A stretch of DNA of 64,000 bases from 34-65-8 sp046294735 (GCA_046294735.1 JBKBKB010000001.1:512090-576089), one strand, 5' to 3'; positions 33,586 through 42,960 are shown, counted from the first letter of the stretch. Program-made: numbers and translations. The notes: a model not told the origin generated them from the letters alone.

Positions 33586-34491
33586 TCACTGCCGAGCAGA
33601 AAGGCCTGATTGTTCCAGATTTTCCAACCACTCCGCTGCCTTCGCTGCCGCACTTGCGGCGGTGAAGATCGCCCGGTTGTCGCCCTTGAGCACCTTGAGC
33701 CAGCTGGCGAGGTAGCAGGCATGATCCGGACGCGGGGTGACCGACAGGCCGAGGTCGCCGCACAGGAAGGCTGAGCCAAGCTCGGCGGCCAGCTCTTCCA
33801 TGGCATAGGCCTCGTCACCGAAGCGCTTGCCGAAGGTGCGAGCAAGACGATGATCGGCCCCGGTCCAGTGGACCAGCTCGTGCAGCAGGATGGCATACCA
33901 GTTCTGCTCGGCGCTGGCGGTGTCGGTAGCGAAGAACCGCTTGCGGTCGGGCATGGTGATCGTATCGGTGGACGGGGTGTAGTGGGCGCTGTCGCCCTGA
34001 ATGCGGATGGCGGCACCCGTGGCGGTGATGAAGGCCTCGACATCCGGGATGGGGTCAAAGGCTTCGGCTTCGGGCACCTCGGGCAAGGCGTAGCCCTCGA
34101 CCTGCGCGACGTTGAACACATGCGAGCCCTGCGCGAAGATCCGGCCTGCGCCCTCGCGCGCCTCGTCTTCGCTGCCCTCAGCCTTGTCCAGCACCTTGTA
34201 GAACACGATGGGCGAGGCCTTCTCGCCCTGGCGCACCTGCGCGCCCAATGACTGCCATTGGCGGTAGGTAGCCCAGAGACCATGCCCGAAGTCCTGCGCC
34301 TCGGCGCTGGCCCAGAGGGCGAGGACATTGACGCCGCGATAGGCCTTGCGGGTGACCGCATTGACGGGCCGCGTGAGCGGGGCGCTGCTGCGATGCCAGG
34401 GGAGCGTGTAGTCGCCCGTACCGCGCTCCAGCGCGGCGATGATCTGGTTGGTGATGGTGTCGTAGATGCTGGCGGTTGCGGCGGTGGCCAT
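33586..34491 (-). CDS. ardC: ArdC-family antirestriction protein (zincin)
   Basis: A 301-residue protein with an N-terminal single-strand-DNA-binding domain (SIYDTITNQIIAALERG, NPVN-like PVNAVTRKAYRGVNVLAL) and a C-terminal zinc-metallopeptidase-like motif LLHELVHWTGADHRL followed by the EELAAELGSAFL helix. ArdC proteins protect incoming single-stranded DNA during conjugation and counter type I/II restriction. The start is ATG 34491; frame upstream lacks a ribosome-binding site. It lies between the relaxase and the PLD-helicase gene, on the same strand as both. Confidence 0.9.
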   Translation of the reverse strand: MATAATASIYDTITNQIIAALERGTGDYTLPWHRSSAPLTRPVNAVTRKAYRGVNVLALWASAEAQDFGHGLWATYRQWQSLGAQVRQGEKASPIVFYKVLDKAEGSEDEAREGAGRIFAQGSHVFNVAQVEGYALPEVPEAEAFDPIPDVEAFITATGAAIRIQGDSAHYTPSTDTITMPDRKRFFATDTASAEQNWYAILLHELVHWTGADHRLARTFGKRFGDEAYAMEELAAELGSAFLCGDLGLSVTPRPDHACYLASWLKVLKGDNRAIFTAASAAAKAAEWLENLEQSGLSARQ

Positions 34492-34711
34492 GGTGGTAAT
34501 CCTTCGTCCTGTCGTTGGGAACGCGGATAAAGGGACGGGCCGGATGGCCGGGCGGGTCAGCGTGAAGCGCGGAACAGCCAACACGGGAGGGCGCAGCCCG
34601 AAAGGAGCGGGCAGGCTGTTGATCACGTCCGGCACGGGCCGTCACAAAGGAGCAGTTCATTCCAATGGCAGGGCGAAGGATGCCATGGCCTTGCGTTCGC
34701 GCTTCACACGA

Positions 34712-37483
34712 TCAGCCGAGACCAGCCCCCAGAGATTTCGTCTTCGCGGCCTCAGGCGCACTCACCTCCATGGCGGTCTGCTTTTCGCCCGCGCGCTCAT
34801 GGATCGCGCGGATCAGCCGCGCCTTGTCGTCGGTGACAACAATCGCCTCCGACTTCGCACGCGAGAGCGCGACATAGAGCATCTTCTGATCGACCAGATT
34901 GGCAGAGCGGCTGTCGGCGTGGATCAGGACCCGCTCGGCGGTCTGGCCCTGCGCGGCGTGGGCGGTCTGGACATAGGCATGGCGCAGATGGGCGTCGCGG
35001 GGGTCGGTGAGATCGAGCCGCTGCTCGCGGCCATTGGCCAGCGCGATCGTCGCCTGCTGCCGCTCGGGATCGATGTCGGTGATGGTGCCGCGCAATCCGT
35101 TGATGCGCCCGGCCTCGCGGTCATTGCGGGTAAACTGCATGCGGTCGCCCGCCTGCAACTCCATCGGCTTGGGTTCGAACACCTCGACCTTGCCCGAACC
35201 CCACTGGCGCAGCCGCCAGTCCACGGCTGACCCGTCGGCAGCCTTCAGCGCAATAGCGGCCTTTTCAAGATCGATGCGCTCAACCCGATAGGCAGCGCCG
35301 CGCGTGACGCCCTTATCGGCATAGCGGCGCAGGAACCGGACCGTGTCCCCCGGCGCATAGTTGGCGGGATCGCGGGCTTCGATGCGCGACAGGTTTTTGG
35401 CGACCAGGCTTTCCATGGTCAAAGCTGGGCCGGACAGGACACCGGTTGCGACAAGCTCACGGCGGATATCTGTGGTCAGCGCATCGCGGCCATCGCGGGA
35501 CGGCTCGATGACAAGGGTGCGCGCCCGCTCGCTGGCATCAAGCGCGGCATAGGCCTTGGCCATGGCAGCAAAGCGCTCGCCCTGACTGCCATGGGCAATG
35601 ATCTTGCCACCGCCGCGCTCCAGCGCATCCAGCGCCTTGCGCGCATTGCCTTCAATCGACGCCAGCACAGCCTCGCGAGTCACGCTATTGGTCTGGCGCA
35701 CAACATTGTCGAGCCGCGCGGTCGCCATGCCGGCGGATTGCAGCTGCGCAAAGGCCGCGCCTGCACCAACGGAGCCGAGCTGCTTCACGTCGCCAACGAG
35801 AACGACGCGCGCCTTGCTGTCAGCGGCAAGGCCAAGCAATGACGCCATATCACGGGCGGACAGCAGAGAGGCCTCATCGACGATCCAGACCCCGCCGGAC
35901 AGGGAGGCGCCATTGCGGGCAAGCTGGCGGGCAACGGTCTCGCCGCGCTGGCCAAGGGCATCGCCCAAGGTCTGCGCAGCCGATGCGGTCGGCGCAAGAG
36001 CGGTGATCGCAACCCCGCGCGCCTGCGCCTCGAGGGCAAAGGTCGCCAATACAGTTGTGGTCTTGGCGGTCCCGGCATAGCCCTGAAGGCCCGTCACACG
36101 GTGCGGGCTGGCCAGCAGCGCGCGGGTGGCCGCGCGCTGCCCCTCATTCCATGGGTGATCGGACTTGAGCTCGGCGCGGGCCACCGCGCTCGCCGATTGC
36201 TTGGCGGATAGGATCGGAGCAGCAGCCCCGCGCCCTTCGGCCTCCAGACGCAGCAATTGCCGTTCATGGGCAATATTCTCGGCAGTAGTGAACCCGGCGA
36301 ATTCCGCGCCGCGCTTGTCGAGATAGGTACGCGGCACCAGCGCGCCGTCACCTTGCGCGCGGGCGACCGCCGCATTGATCTGCACAGCGGTCACGCGGCC
36401 CAGCCCATAGCGCCCTGCCTCCTTCTCCAGCTCGGCTGCGGCGAAGACGGATTGGCGCTCGCCAAGATTGGCGGCGGCAAGAGCAACAGCCTGATGCGCC
36501 GCGATCTGCCCCTGCGCGCCCAGCGCGCTGCCATGTTCGCTGCTGGCAGCCGATTTCTTGCTGGCTGCGACCAGAGCCTCCCGTGCGTCCTTCCCGAACC
36601 CTGCCGCATCCGCCTCCGCGCGCCAGTTCGCCACCAACTCGCCCCGCTCCATGCTCTGCTTTGGCTCGCGGGTATCGAGCGCGGCAATCTGCTTTTCCTC
36701 GGCAGACGCGGTCGCGCGGGTCTGGCCGCGCTCGGCAAGCCGAGCTTCGACCTGAGCGGCGCGCTCGCTGAAGGCGCAGATAACAGCGGCGGGGACGCCC
36801 TTGATCTCGAACAGCGAGTCCCCTTCGGCACGGCTCAGGGCAGGCTTGCCCTGTTCTATCCCGTAGCCAAGCGCGCGCACGCCTACCGCCAGCTCCTGCC
36901 GATAGACTGCGCCGATGGCCTTCTGCAGCTGGTAGAGCGCGCGCGGCTCCAGACTGCGCCAGTTGCCCTCGGCGTCCTGCGTCATGTTCATGATGACATT
37001 GTGGGTATGGAGCTGCGGGTCCTGTGCCCGGCTCGTGTCGTGCCGGAAACTGGCGATGACGAGATTGTCGGTGGTCTGCCGCTCGACCCCGCCATCTCCG
37101 CGAATACGAGTGGCAGCGGCATGACGCTCGACATAGGCCATTGCTGCTTTCACCGCATTGGCGTGCGCGGCGACCAGACGGCGGTCGCCCGCCACCTCGG
37201 TCATGATCGACACAGACTTGGGGGCGGACAGGGTGATATCCCAACCGGGCCGGTGCTGGAGCTTGCCCTCGCGCATGCTGCCGAGCTGCTGGCCATGAGG
37301 CAGCGCGCCATCAAGAATGGCGCGGAAGGTCTCGCGGCTGACCTCACCGGACAGGCCCAGCGCCTTGGCTCCCTCGCCCTGCCATTCGCTCGGAGATATG
37401 CCACCGTCGGCGTAGTAATCGTCGGCCTCATAGTAACTGGAAGCTGCCGCCGAACTGCCGATCGCGCCGATGGTGGCAACCAT
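34712..37483 (-). CDS. MobF-family relaxase/helicase (TraI/TrwC-like)
   Basis: Nicks the transfer origin and unwinds the strand for conjugation. The N-terminal relaxase domain has paired tyrosines (SSYYEADDYY, residues 15-24) and the three-histidine metal site (H148, H159, H161 in HDTSRAQDPQLHTHNV). The helicase half has Walker A GYAGTAKT at 467-474, where the last glycine before the lysine is Ala, and WIVDEASLL, VGDVKQLGSV, and QTAHAAQGQTAERV. At 923 residues it is a little shorter than F-plasmid-type relaxases. Its start shares one base with the stop of the coupling-protein gene, so the two are translated together. Confidence 0.92.
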   Translation of the reverse strand: MVATIGAIGSSAAASSYYEADDYYADGGISPSEWQGEGAKALGLSGEVSRETFRAILDGALPHGQQLGSMREGKLQHRPGWDITLSAPKSVSIMTEVAGDRRLVAAHANAVKAAMAYVERHAAATRIRGDGGVERQTTDNLVIASFRHDTSRAQDPQLHTHNVIMNMTQDAEGNWRSLEPRALYQLQKAIGAVYRQELAVGVRALGYGIEQGKPALSRAEGDSLFEIKGVPAAVICAFSERAAQVEARLAERGQTRATASAEEKQIAALDTREPKQSMERGELVANWRAEADAAGFGKDAREALVAASKKSAASSEHGSALGAQGQIAAHQAVALAAANLGERQSVFAAAELEKEAGRYGLGRVTAVQINAAVARAQGDGALVPRTYLDKRGAEFAGFTTAENIAHERQLLRLEAEGRGAAAPILSAKQSASAVARAELKSDHPWNEGQRAATRALLASPHRVTGLQGYAGTAKTTTVLATFALEAQARGVAITALAPTASAAQTLGDALGQRGETVARQLARNGASLSGGVWIVDEASLLSARDMASLLGLAADSKARVVLVGDVKQLGSVGAGAAFAQLQSAGMATARLDNVVRQTNSVTREAVLASIEGNARKALDALERGGGKIIAHGSQGERFAAMAKAYAALDASERARTLVIEPSRDGRDALTTDIRRELVATGVLSGPALTMESLVAKNLSRIEARDPANYAPGDTVRFLRRYADKGVTRGAAYRVERIDLEKAAIALKAADGSAVDWRLRQWGSGKVEVFEPKPMELQAGDRMQFTRNDREAGRINGLRGTITDIDPERQQATIALANGREQRLDLTDPRDAHLRHAYVQTAHAAQGQTAERVLIHADSRSANLVDQKMLYVALSRAKSEAIVVTDDKARLIRAIHERAGEKQTAMEVSAPEAAKTKSLGAGLG

Positions 37484-39210
37484 CAGACCGGCCCCTTCAG
37501 GGTGTTGTCCGGGTCATCCTTGGCCGTGCCGCTGTCAGCTTTCTTCGGCATCCGGTTCCACAGCATCCTGCTGATATGGGCCGGAACAAAGGCCGGATGG
37601 CGGGCAGGCCCGCGCGCATCGATGTGCTCGCGGGTCAGCTTGATCCGCCCCACCGGCAAGGCATCGGGCAATTGCAGGAAGCCATGATGCGGCTGCAGAC
37701 GCAGGTCACTCTCGATGACGGCAGGCCGCACTACGCGGGTGCTGCCCACCGATGTGCGCCCGCTATGCGGCCCGGACTCGAAGCTGTCCGATGCGCTGCG
37801 CACTTCCACCTCGACATCGCCGATGTTCCGCGATGCCCATTCCCGCGTGTCGCGGTCGATCAGCTGCAGGTAGAGCTTGGAATTGCAGCAACCCAACAAG
37901 GCCTCGGCGCTGCCGCGGCCATAGCGGCGGTGCATCTGGCCGATGGCCTGAAAGGTCAGAACCACGCTCGCCCCGAACTTGCGACCCTCGGGCAAGAGCC
38001 GGGTGAGATTGTCGACGCGGGGCAAGTCCGCCAGCTCGTCAAGGAAAAACCACATCCGGCGCCTGTCGGAAGGAGGCAGGCCCAGCATGGCGCTCGCTGC
38101 GCATTCGAGCCAGCAGGCTAAGAGCGGCTTCATCGCCTCGAAATAGTCTTCCTTGCGGGGGACGAAGAGCCAGGGCTTCGGCCCCTGACGCGCGTCCAGC
38201 CCGGCAATGAACTCGCGGAAGGCGAAGGTGCGCGCCGATGAGGTGCCTGCCAGCCAGACCTTCATCTCCTCCTTGCCCTTGACCTGCAGCGCGTCGAGCA
38301 GGTCAGGAAGCGTGGTGCGGCCCTCTGCGCTGAGCACCCGCAGAATGTTGGCAACGAGGATGCGACTGGTCTCCAGCCACACGTCATCATCCCGCTCGCC
38401 GGTCTCGGACACCAGCTGGCGCGCGATACGGTCGGCGTCTGCCGGATGGGCAATCTCAGAAAACGGGGACCAGAACGACGAACGCTCGTCGAAGGGATTG
38501 AGAATGATGTCGCCGCGCTCGGGCCGGTAGTAGTGGGTGATGAACTCGCCCGAAGTATCATATACCAAGGCAGGTTCGCCGCGCGCTTCGACCTGGTCGA
38601 GCATCTGGCGCATGACCGTGGTCTTGCCAGCCCCGGTGGTGCCGAGCAGGGCAAAATGGCGACACTCCAGCCATGCCGGAATGCCGACCGAGGCGATGCG
38701 GATCGATCGCGCATTGGTGGCCTTGCGCGTCATCCGGGCAAGCACGCGCTCGGTCACGATCTGCGTGCCCGAAATGAACCGATCACGCGCCGCTTCCTTG
38801 CCCTCGCTGCGTATCCAGACGGCGAAGCCGAAGCACAGCAGCAGGCCAACCAGCGCGCCCAGCGTGCCGCCGAGAACGACCTTGCCGACAAGGTCATCCC
38901 AACACCATAGCCAGATGCGGTCATTGGCCAGCACACTTGCAGGAACGCGAACCGTTCGCTCCTCAAAGCGGACAGCAATCTCGGGATCGCTGCGGCCACT
39001 CGCAATCCAGCTGACCGCCACACCCTGCGCGTGCTGGTAGGCGCATGCAAACTGGCCCGGCGCGGGATCATGGCTGGCGAGAAGGAATGCTCCAAACCCG
39101 CCGCTACCGGCAACGGTCCACGCATAGGCGCGCCACCGGACCGCGAGGCCTGCGATGCCCTGCTTGAACTTGCCCTGCCCCCGCAGGAGATTGTCGCGGT
39201 CGCGGCTCAT
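37483..39210 (-). CDS. Type IV coupling protein (TraD/TrwB-like ATPase)
   Basis: Inner-membrane ATPase that brings the relaxase-DNA complex to a type IV secretion channel. Two membrane helices (about 28-45 and 110-132) precede the ATPase domain: Walker A GTTGAGKTT at 190-198, Walker B FFLDELADLPRV, and the QAIGQMHRRYG region. 575 residues. No channel (VirB/Tra) genes are present in the island, so it would have to plug into another element's machine. It overlaps the accessory protein gene before it (ATGA) and the relaxase after it. Confidence 0.92.
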   Translation of the reverse strand: MSRDRDNLLRGQGKFKQGIAGLAVRWRAYAWTVAGSGGFGAFLLASHDPAPGQFACAYQHAQGVAVSWIASGRSDPEIAVRFEERTVRVPASVLANDRIWLWCWDDLVGKVVLGGTLGALVGLLLCFGFAVWIRSEGKEAARDRFISGTQIVTERVLARMTRKATNARSIRIASVGIPAWLECRHFALLGTTGAGKTTVMRQMLDQVEARGEPALVYDTSGEFITHYYRPERGDIILNPFDERSSFWSPFSEIAHPADADRIARQLVSETGERDDDVWLETSRILVANILRVLSAEGRTTLPDLLDALQVKGKEEMKVWLAGTSSARTFAFREFIAGLDARQGPKPWLFVPRKEDYFEAMKPLLACWLECAASAMLGLPPSDRRRMWFFLDELADLPRVDNLTRLLPEGRKFGASVVLTFQAIGQMHRRYGRGSAEALLGCCNSKLYLQLIDRDTREWASRNIGDVEVEVRSASDSFESGPHSGRTSVGSTRVVRPAVIESDLRLQPHHGFLQLPDALPVGRIKLTREHIDARGPARHPAFVPAHISRMLWNRMPKKADSGTAKDDPDNTLKGPV

Positions 39211-39587
39211 GACAGAGCCTCCGCTGCCAGGGCGCGCTGTCGGCGATAGGCCGAGTGCGCCGCTTCGCCGATCATGCTGTCGGTGCGGTCGGCATCGCCA
39301 TCACCGCGCAGGGCCGCGCGGCGGGCATAGGCATAGGCGGCGCTGGCAGTGAACAGGCTGCGATCGAGCAGGGCTTCGATCACGCCAAGCCGCGCATCGA
39401 ATGCCGTCATGACGTCGTCGCCAGCGTTGCTGCCGCCTGCCATTGGCGCATCGGCAACCGCGCCAAGACCGGCCTCGATCACCCGCGACAGGGCCTGATA
39501 GCGGGTCAATCCGCGCGCCTCGGCATAGCGCCGGATCATCACTTCCTGCCCCATCGGCACGCGGACGGAGAGCTTGACCCGGTTCAT
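39207..39587 (-). CDS. Relaxosome accessory DNA-binding protein
   Basis: A 126-residue protein whose N-terminus (MNRVKLSVRVPMGQEVMIRR then EARGLTRYQALSRVIEAG) has the strand-helix-helix look of ribbon-helix-helix proteins that bind the transfer origin. The rest is helical and Ala-rich. ATG 39587 has GGGAGG upstream; the longer frame to 39713 does not. The ATGA overlap with the coupling-protein gene puts it first in the mobilisation operon, which fits a TraJ/TrwA-like role. The assignment to RHH is by pattern only. Confidence 0.72.
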   Translation of the reverse strand: MNRVKLSVRVPMGQEVMIRRYAEARGLTRYQALSRVIEAGLGAVADAPMAGGSNAGDDVMTAFDARLGVIEALLDRSLFTASAAYAYARRAALRGDGDADRTDSMIGEAAHSAYRRQRALAAEALS

Positions 39588-39794
39588 GGCTGTGCCTCCC
39601 GGAGCGCGCCATGCGCGCGCTCTCGAAATGGCGCAAATGCGCGGGTTTCCAGCACGCTGCCGAAAGAGCGCGCGCATCGCCCCCCAGGGAAATGGCGGAA
39701 ATCCTTGAGGCATCTGTGCGTGTGGTGTGTCCCTGAAATACTGCTTCGGATCGCAGAGCCGAAGCCCTGCGATCCTGTTGCTTGCCCTGACTTG

Positions 39795-40322
39795 TCATCC
39801 ATGGCTGGCCTCGCTTTCCGGTTCGAACCGGCCCGCGGCGGCGGCCATCTGGTAATGAGCGATATGGTCTTCGAGTTCGCGGTTTCGGGGCTGACGGCAC
39901 GGCGTGCCCCGCCCGGTGAGGTCGTGTTCCGCAAGCCAGCGATACAAGGCGTCATCGACCGCCTTGCGGATGGTACAATCAAGATCGCGGGCTTCGACCG
40001 GATCGAGATTGACCCAGCCCACGCAACCGACCGCCACTTGTGCGCCCAGCGGAAACCTCTCCCCGCCGACGTTGTAAAGCGGGCCCTCGATATAGGCCCT
40101 GCCCTCTTCGCCCCGGTGGAGCGCAATGATCGGGCGCTGGTCGGCGAAATGAAAACGCACTGCGTTGATCAGGGCCCAGGCATCGTTGTCACCGTCAGCC
40201 ATGCGCTCGATCATGGGGACGAGATGGCAGGCGACCTGCTGGTCGATGCGGAACGTGTAGGTCTGGTAACCGCTGTTGATGGGACGAGCGAAGCTGTCCC
40301 GTACTCTCTGAATGAGAGACAT
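39795..40322 (-). CDS. Conserved mobilisation-region protein, unknown
   Basis: A 175-residue soluble protein (SGYQTYTFRIDQQVACHLVP near the N-terminus, VGCVGWVNLDPVEARDLD in the middle). No named domain is recognised. It lies just upstream of the mobilisation genes on the same strand, with a 207-base gap that could hold the transfer origin (nick site). A role in the relaxosome or in copy/transfer control is possible but not shown. Confidence 0.68.
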   Translation of the reverse strand: MSLIQRVRDSFARPINSGYQTYTFRIDQQVACHLVPMIERMADGDNDAWALINAVRFHFADQRPIIALHRGEEGRAYIEGPLYNVGGERFPLGAQVAVGCVGWVNLDPVEARDLDCTIRKAVDDALYRWLAEHDLTGRGTPCRQPRNRELEDHIAHYQMAAAAGRFEPESEASHG

Positions 40323-40383
40323 GGCATTGTCCTTCTGTGAATGTGGGAAACGAGGGCAGGCAAGGCAGGCGCGGGAGCGCCTG

Positions 40384-40557
40384 TCAGTTTGCCTCCTCGT
40401 GATTGATCAGGCGGCGCAAGGATGACGTGGGCACCAGGGTGCGCCTGCCGATCTTGATCGTCTCGATGCGGTTCTGCTTGATGAGGGCGTAGATAGACGT
40501 CCGGCCAAGGCCGAGGGCCTTGGCGGCTGCCGATACGGATACGGTAAGCTGTTCCAT
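40384..40557 (-). CDS. AlpA/MerR-type HTH protein (excisionase-like)
   Basis: A 57-residue protein that is essentially one helix-turn-helix of the HTH_17 type: SVSAAAKALGLGRTSIYALI, then IETIKIGRRTLVP. Such proteins act as excisionases or activators of integrase genes in P4-like islands. ATG 40557 is chosen because GGAGACC lies close upstream; the frame extending to 40713 adds a low-complexity segment without a start signal. Too small for much else. Confidence 0.8.
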   Translation of the reverse strand: MEQLTVSVSAAAKALGLGRTSIYALIKQNRIETIKIGRRTLVPTSSLRRLINHEEAN

Positions 40558-40746
40558 TGTGGTCTCCTGTGGTTGCCGTCCTGCGGCGGGAGACGCTTGA
40601 GGTTGCACATGTTCGGCGCGTTGCCGAACGGCAAACAAAAACAGCGGGATGTCAGGTGCTTGCCGGATTCCGAAAATGAAATCCGGGGTCCGGAAATGAA
40701 ATTTCAGCGGCAACGGCCAAACTTTTTTCGTCGCTGGCGCAAAAAA

Positions 40747-41637
40747 TCAGGCCTGCAACATCAACGCCTCGTAGATTTCAGCAGCATAGCGCTTGACCTG
40801 GTCCCGGCGCGGGACATTGCATGAGGCGTCTGCATGCTCTTCAAACCACCCAAGCAGGCGATCTTCGACCTCGCGTTGGGCGGTAGCAGGGTCTTTCGGG
40901 AGCCGCTCGGCCTCCAGGTCACGCGATACGCTCAGCATGGCGGCAGTGTAGTTGTAGGCCGGCTTGCGCCCCGGGCCACCCTTGCGCTTCGACCTGACCG
41001 CCTGCACCAGCCGTTCAGCGACCGAGGGTGTGAAATATAGCTCACCGCTCAACGGAAGAAATGTTGGCCATGCGGTGACATGCGATCGTACTCGCTTGTC
41101 GTTGGACAGGAGCAGATAGCGCAGCCGACTGGACGCTACTCGCCGGTCGAGCGAATCGTATCGACCTGTCAGTGAAGATCGCACGAAAAGTCGTGGGCCG
41201 CCCGCCGCCCGCAATTCGGCAAAGATCGCTTCGGCGGTCGGATCGGCTTGGAGCTGGACCGGCAGAGTTGAACCCGAATGCTGCCAATGGCTCCACGCCA
41301 ACTGGACCAAAGCAGGCAGCATTATCGCGACGAACATCGCGGCGAAGCCAAGGTTGGAAAGCTCGACGTCACCAAGGACGGCTGCCACGACCATAGCGGC
41401 GGCGATCAGCGCGATAGCGCATGAAAGCTGCAGCGCCCATGATTTCCAACGCAGGAAGGGCTTCAGGCTGGCGAAGGCCCGCTCGACGATTTCGGGTTCC
41501 TGCCCGGCTTTTGCGCGCGGGTCAGTTTCCAAGCAGGCGGCTACAACATCGCTGAATGTCGTATGGAAGTGGGCTGCCGCCACGACCTGTGGCGGAAGAG
41601 AAAGTTCAACCGAAGATGATTTCGGCCTGCGTCCCAT
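40747..41637 (-). CDS. Two-TM membrane protein, unknown
   Basis: A 296-residue protein with two hydrophobic helices (about 66-90 and 96-115) flanked by cytoplasmic domains. The N-terminus begins MGRRPKSSSVELSLPPQ and the C-terminal part is basic and helical. I recognise no family. It is separate from the genes around it, near the integrase end of the island where extra cargo is often carried. Membrane-bound effectors are common in defence cargo, but nothing here shows that. Confidence 0.68.
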   Translation of the reverse strand: MGRRPKSSSVELSLPPQVVAAAHFHTTFSDVVAACLETDPRAKAGQEPEIVERAFASLKPFLRWKSWALQLSCAIALIAAAMVVAAVLGDVELSNLGFAAMFVAIMLPALVQLAWSHWQHSGSTLPVQLQADPTAEAIFAELRAAGGPRLFVRSSLTGRYDSLDRRVASSRLRYLLLSNDKRVRSHVTAWPTFLPLSGELYFTPSVAERLVQAVRSKRKGGPGRKPAYNYTAAMLSVSRDLEAERLPKDPATAQREVEDRLLGWFEEHADASCNVPRRDQVKRYAAEIYEALMLQA

Positions 41638-41751
41638 TGGCTTATTACTTCAGAAATGTTGCTGTCTGTCAAGCGCTTGACCAATTCGCTCTGCACCGCT
41701 TCAGGCCTTCGGACCTGCCCTAACTGTCGTGCACCTGCGCAAGAGGAATGA

Positions 41752-42960
41752 ATGTCGAATTGGTACTGGCGTCATGACTACCTGGCCATGCCGGAGGATG
41801 TCATCGCCTTCGCCTGGTCTGAACCGATGCGCGACCTCGCCACCAAGTTTGGTGTGAGCGATGTGGCGCTGAGGAAAATGCTCCGCAAGTACGATGTCAC
41901 TCTGCCACCACAGGGTCACTGGAACCGCGTCCATGCGGGCCGCGCAGTCCCCTTGCCGCCGCCGCCTCCAGCGCGGCGTCCAGGGCAAAACGGGCGCATG
42001 CTGATCGATCCGAAATTCGAGCCGTTCATTCCGAAAGCCGCGCCCATTCCGTCAGGCGGTCCGTTTGCATCTGCCGAAGTGCCCGAAGACCTTGAGGAGC
42101 TGCGGGAGCGGGAAACCAAGCTTCTCGTCAAGGTGACAGTGCCAAAAGACCTGTCGCGCTATCATCCCGCCTTTGCGAGCATCATGCGGAGCGAGCAGCG
42201 CCTGCGCGAAAAGGCTGCGGAAAGCCGATGGTATGAGCCTGAATTCGATAACCCGGTCAGCCAGCGGCAACTGCGACTGCTGAATGCGCTCTTCCTCGCG
42301 CTGGCGAAGCGCAGCCATGATGCCGGCATATATGTCGAGCAGTACACACGCGCCTTCCATCCACACGTCATCATCGGGGATACCAAGGTCGATCTCAAAA
42401 TTGGCATTCTCGGCAAGCATCCAACGAGGATGCGCTCTGGCGTGATGGTCCCCGATCCGTCGCTTCCGGCCAGCACCCTGCTTGTCATCCGGTGCGACGA
42501 AGCAGGTATGCCCGCCTGGGAAGATCAGAAAGAACGAAGACTCGAAACCCGCATCGCCGAAATCGCCGTGTCTCTGATTGTGGCGGGCGAAGCCAAGTTC
42601 CGCCGTCAGCTAAGGGAATCCGAGATACGCGCCGAAGAGGAACGGATCAGACGCGAGCAGCGCGATAAGGAGGAACGGGAAGAGCGGGAGCGTCAGCGGC
42701 TGGAGCGTATCCGCCAGCTCAACGAACAGCGGATCAGCGATTTACGGATGAGCGGCGAACTGCTGCGCAGGTCGCAGGATCTTCGGGTGCTGGTCGCAGA
42801 GGTCCGCAAGGCCCTTGAACATCGCAACGACGTCGAACCCGACCGGTTGGCAGCCTGGGAAAACTGGGCACTGGAAGAGGCCGACAAACTCGATCCGATC
42901 CTCTCCGGCCAGATCATGTCGCACCTCGATCCGCCTCTTCTTCCGGCCGAGGGCGAGTGA
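41752..42960 (+). CDS. Unknown protein with HTH-like N-terminus and coiled coil
   Basis: A 402-residue protein. Residues 18-45 (AFAWSEPMRDLATKFGVSD, VALRKMLRKYDV) look like a helix-turn-helix of the type found in transposases and island regulators. A proline run follows (PLPPPPPARRP near 67-77), then a mixed domain, and residues about 285-335 form a strongly charged coiled coil (EEERIRREQRDKEEREERER). AGAGGAATGA precedes ATG 41752. I know similar proteins of unknown function from islands. It points toward the integrase gene. Confidence 0.68.
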   Translation: MSNWYWRHDYLAMPEDVIAFAWSEPMRDLATKFGVSDVALRKMLRKYDVTLPPQGHWNRVHAGRAVPLPPPPPARRPGQNGRMLIDPKFEPFIPKAAPIPSGGPFASAEVPEDLEELRERETKLLVKVTVPKDLSRYHPAFASIMRSEQRLREKAAESRWYEPEFDNPVSQRQLRLLNALFLALAKRSHDAGIYVEQYTRAFHPHVIIGDTKVDLKIGILGKHPTRMRSGVMVPDPSLPASTLLVIRCDEAGMPAWEDQKERRLETRIAEIAVSLIVAGEAKFRRQLRESEIRAEEERIRREQRDKEEREERERQRLERIRQLNEQRISDLRMSGELLRRSQDLRVLVAEVRKALEHRNDVEPDRLAAWENWALEEADKLDPILSGQIMSHLDPPLLPAEGE

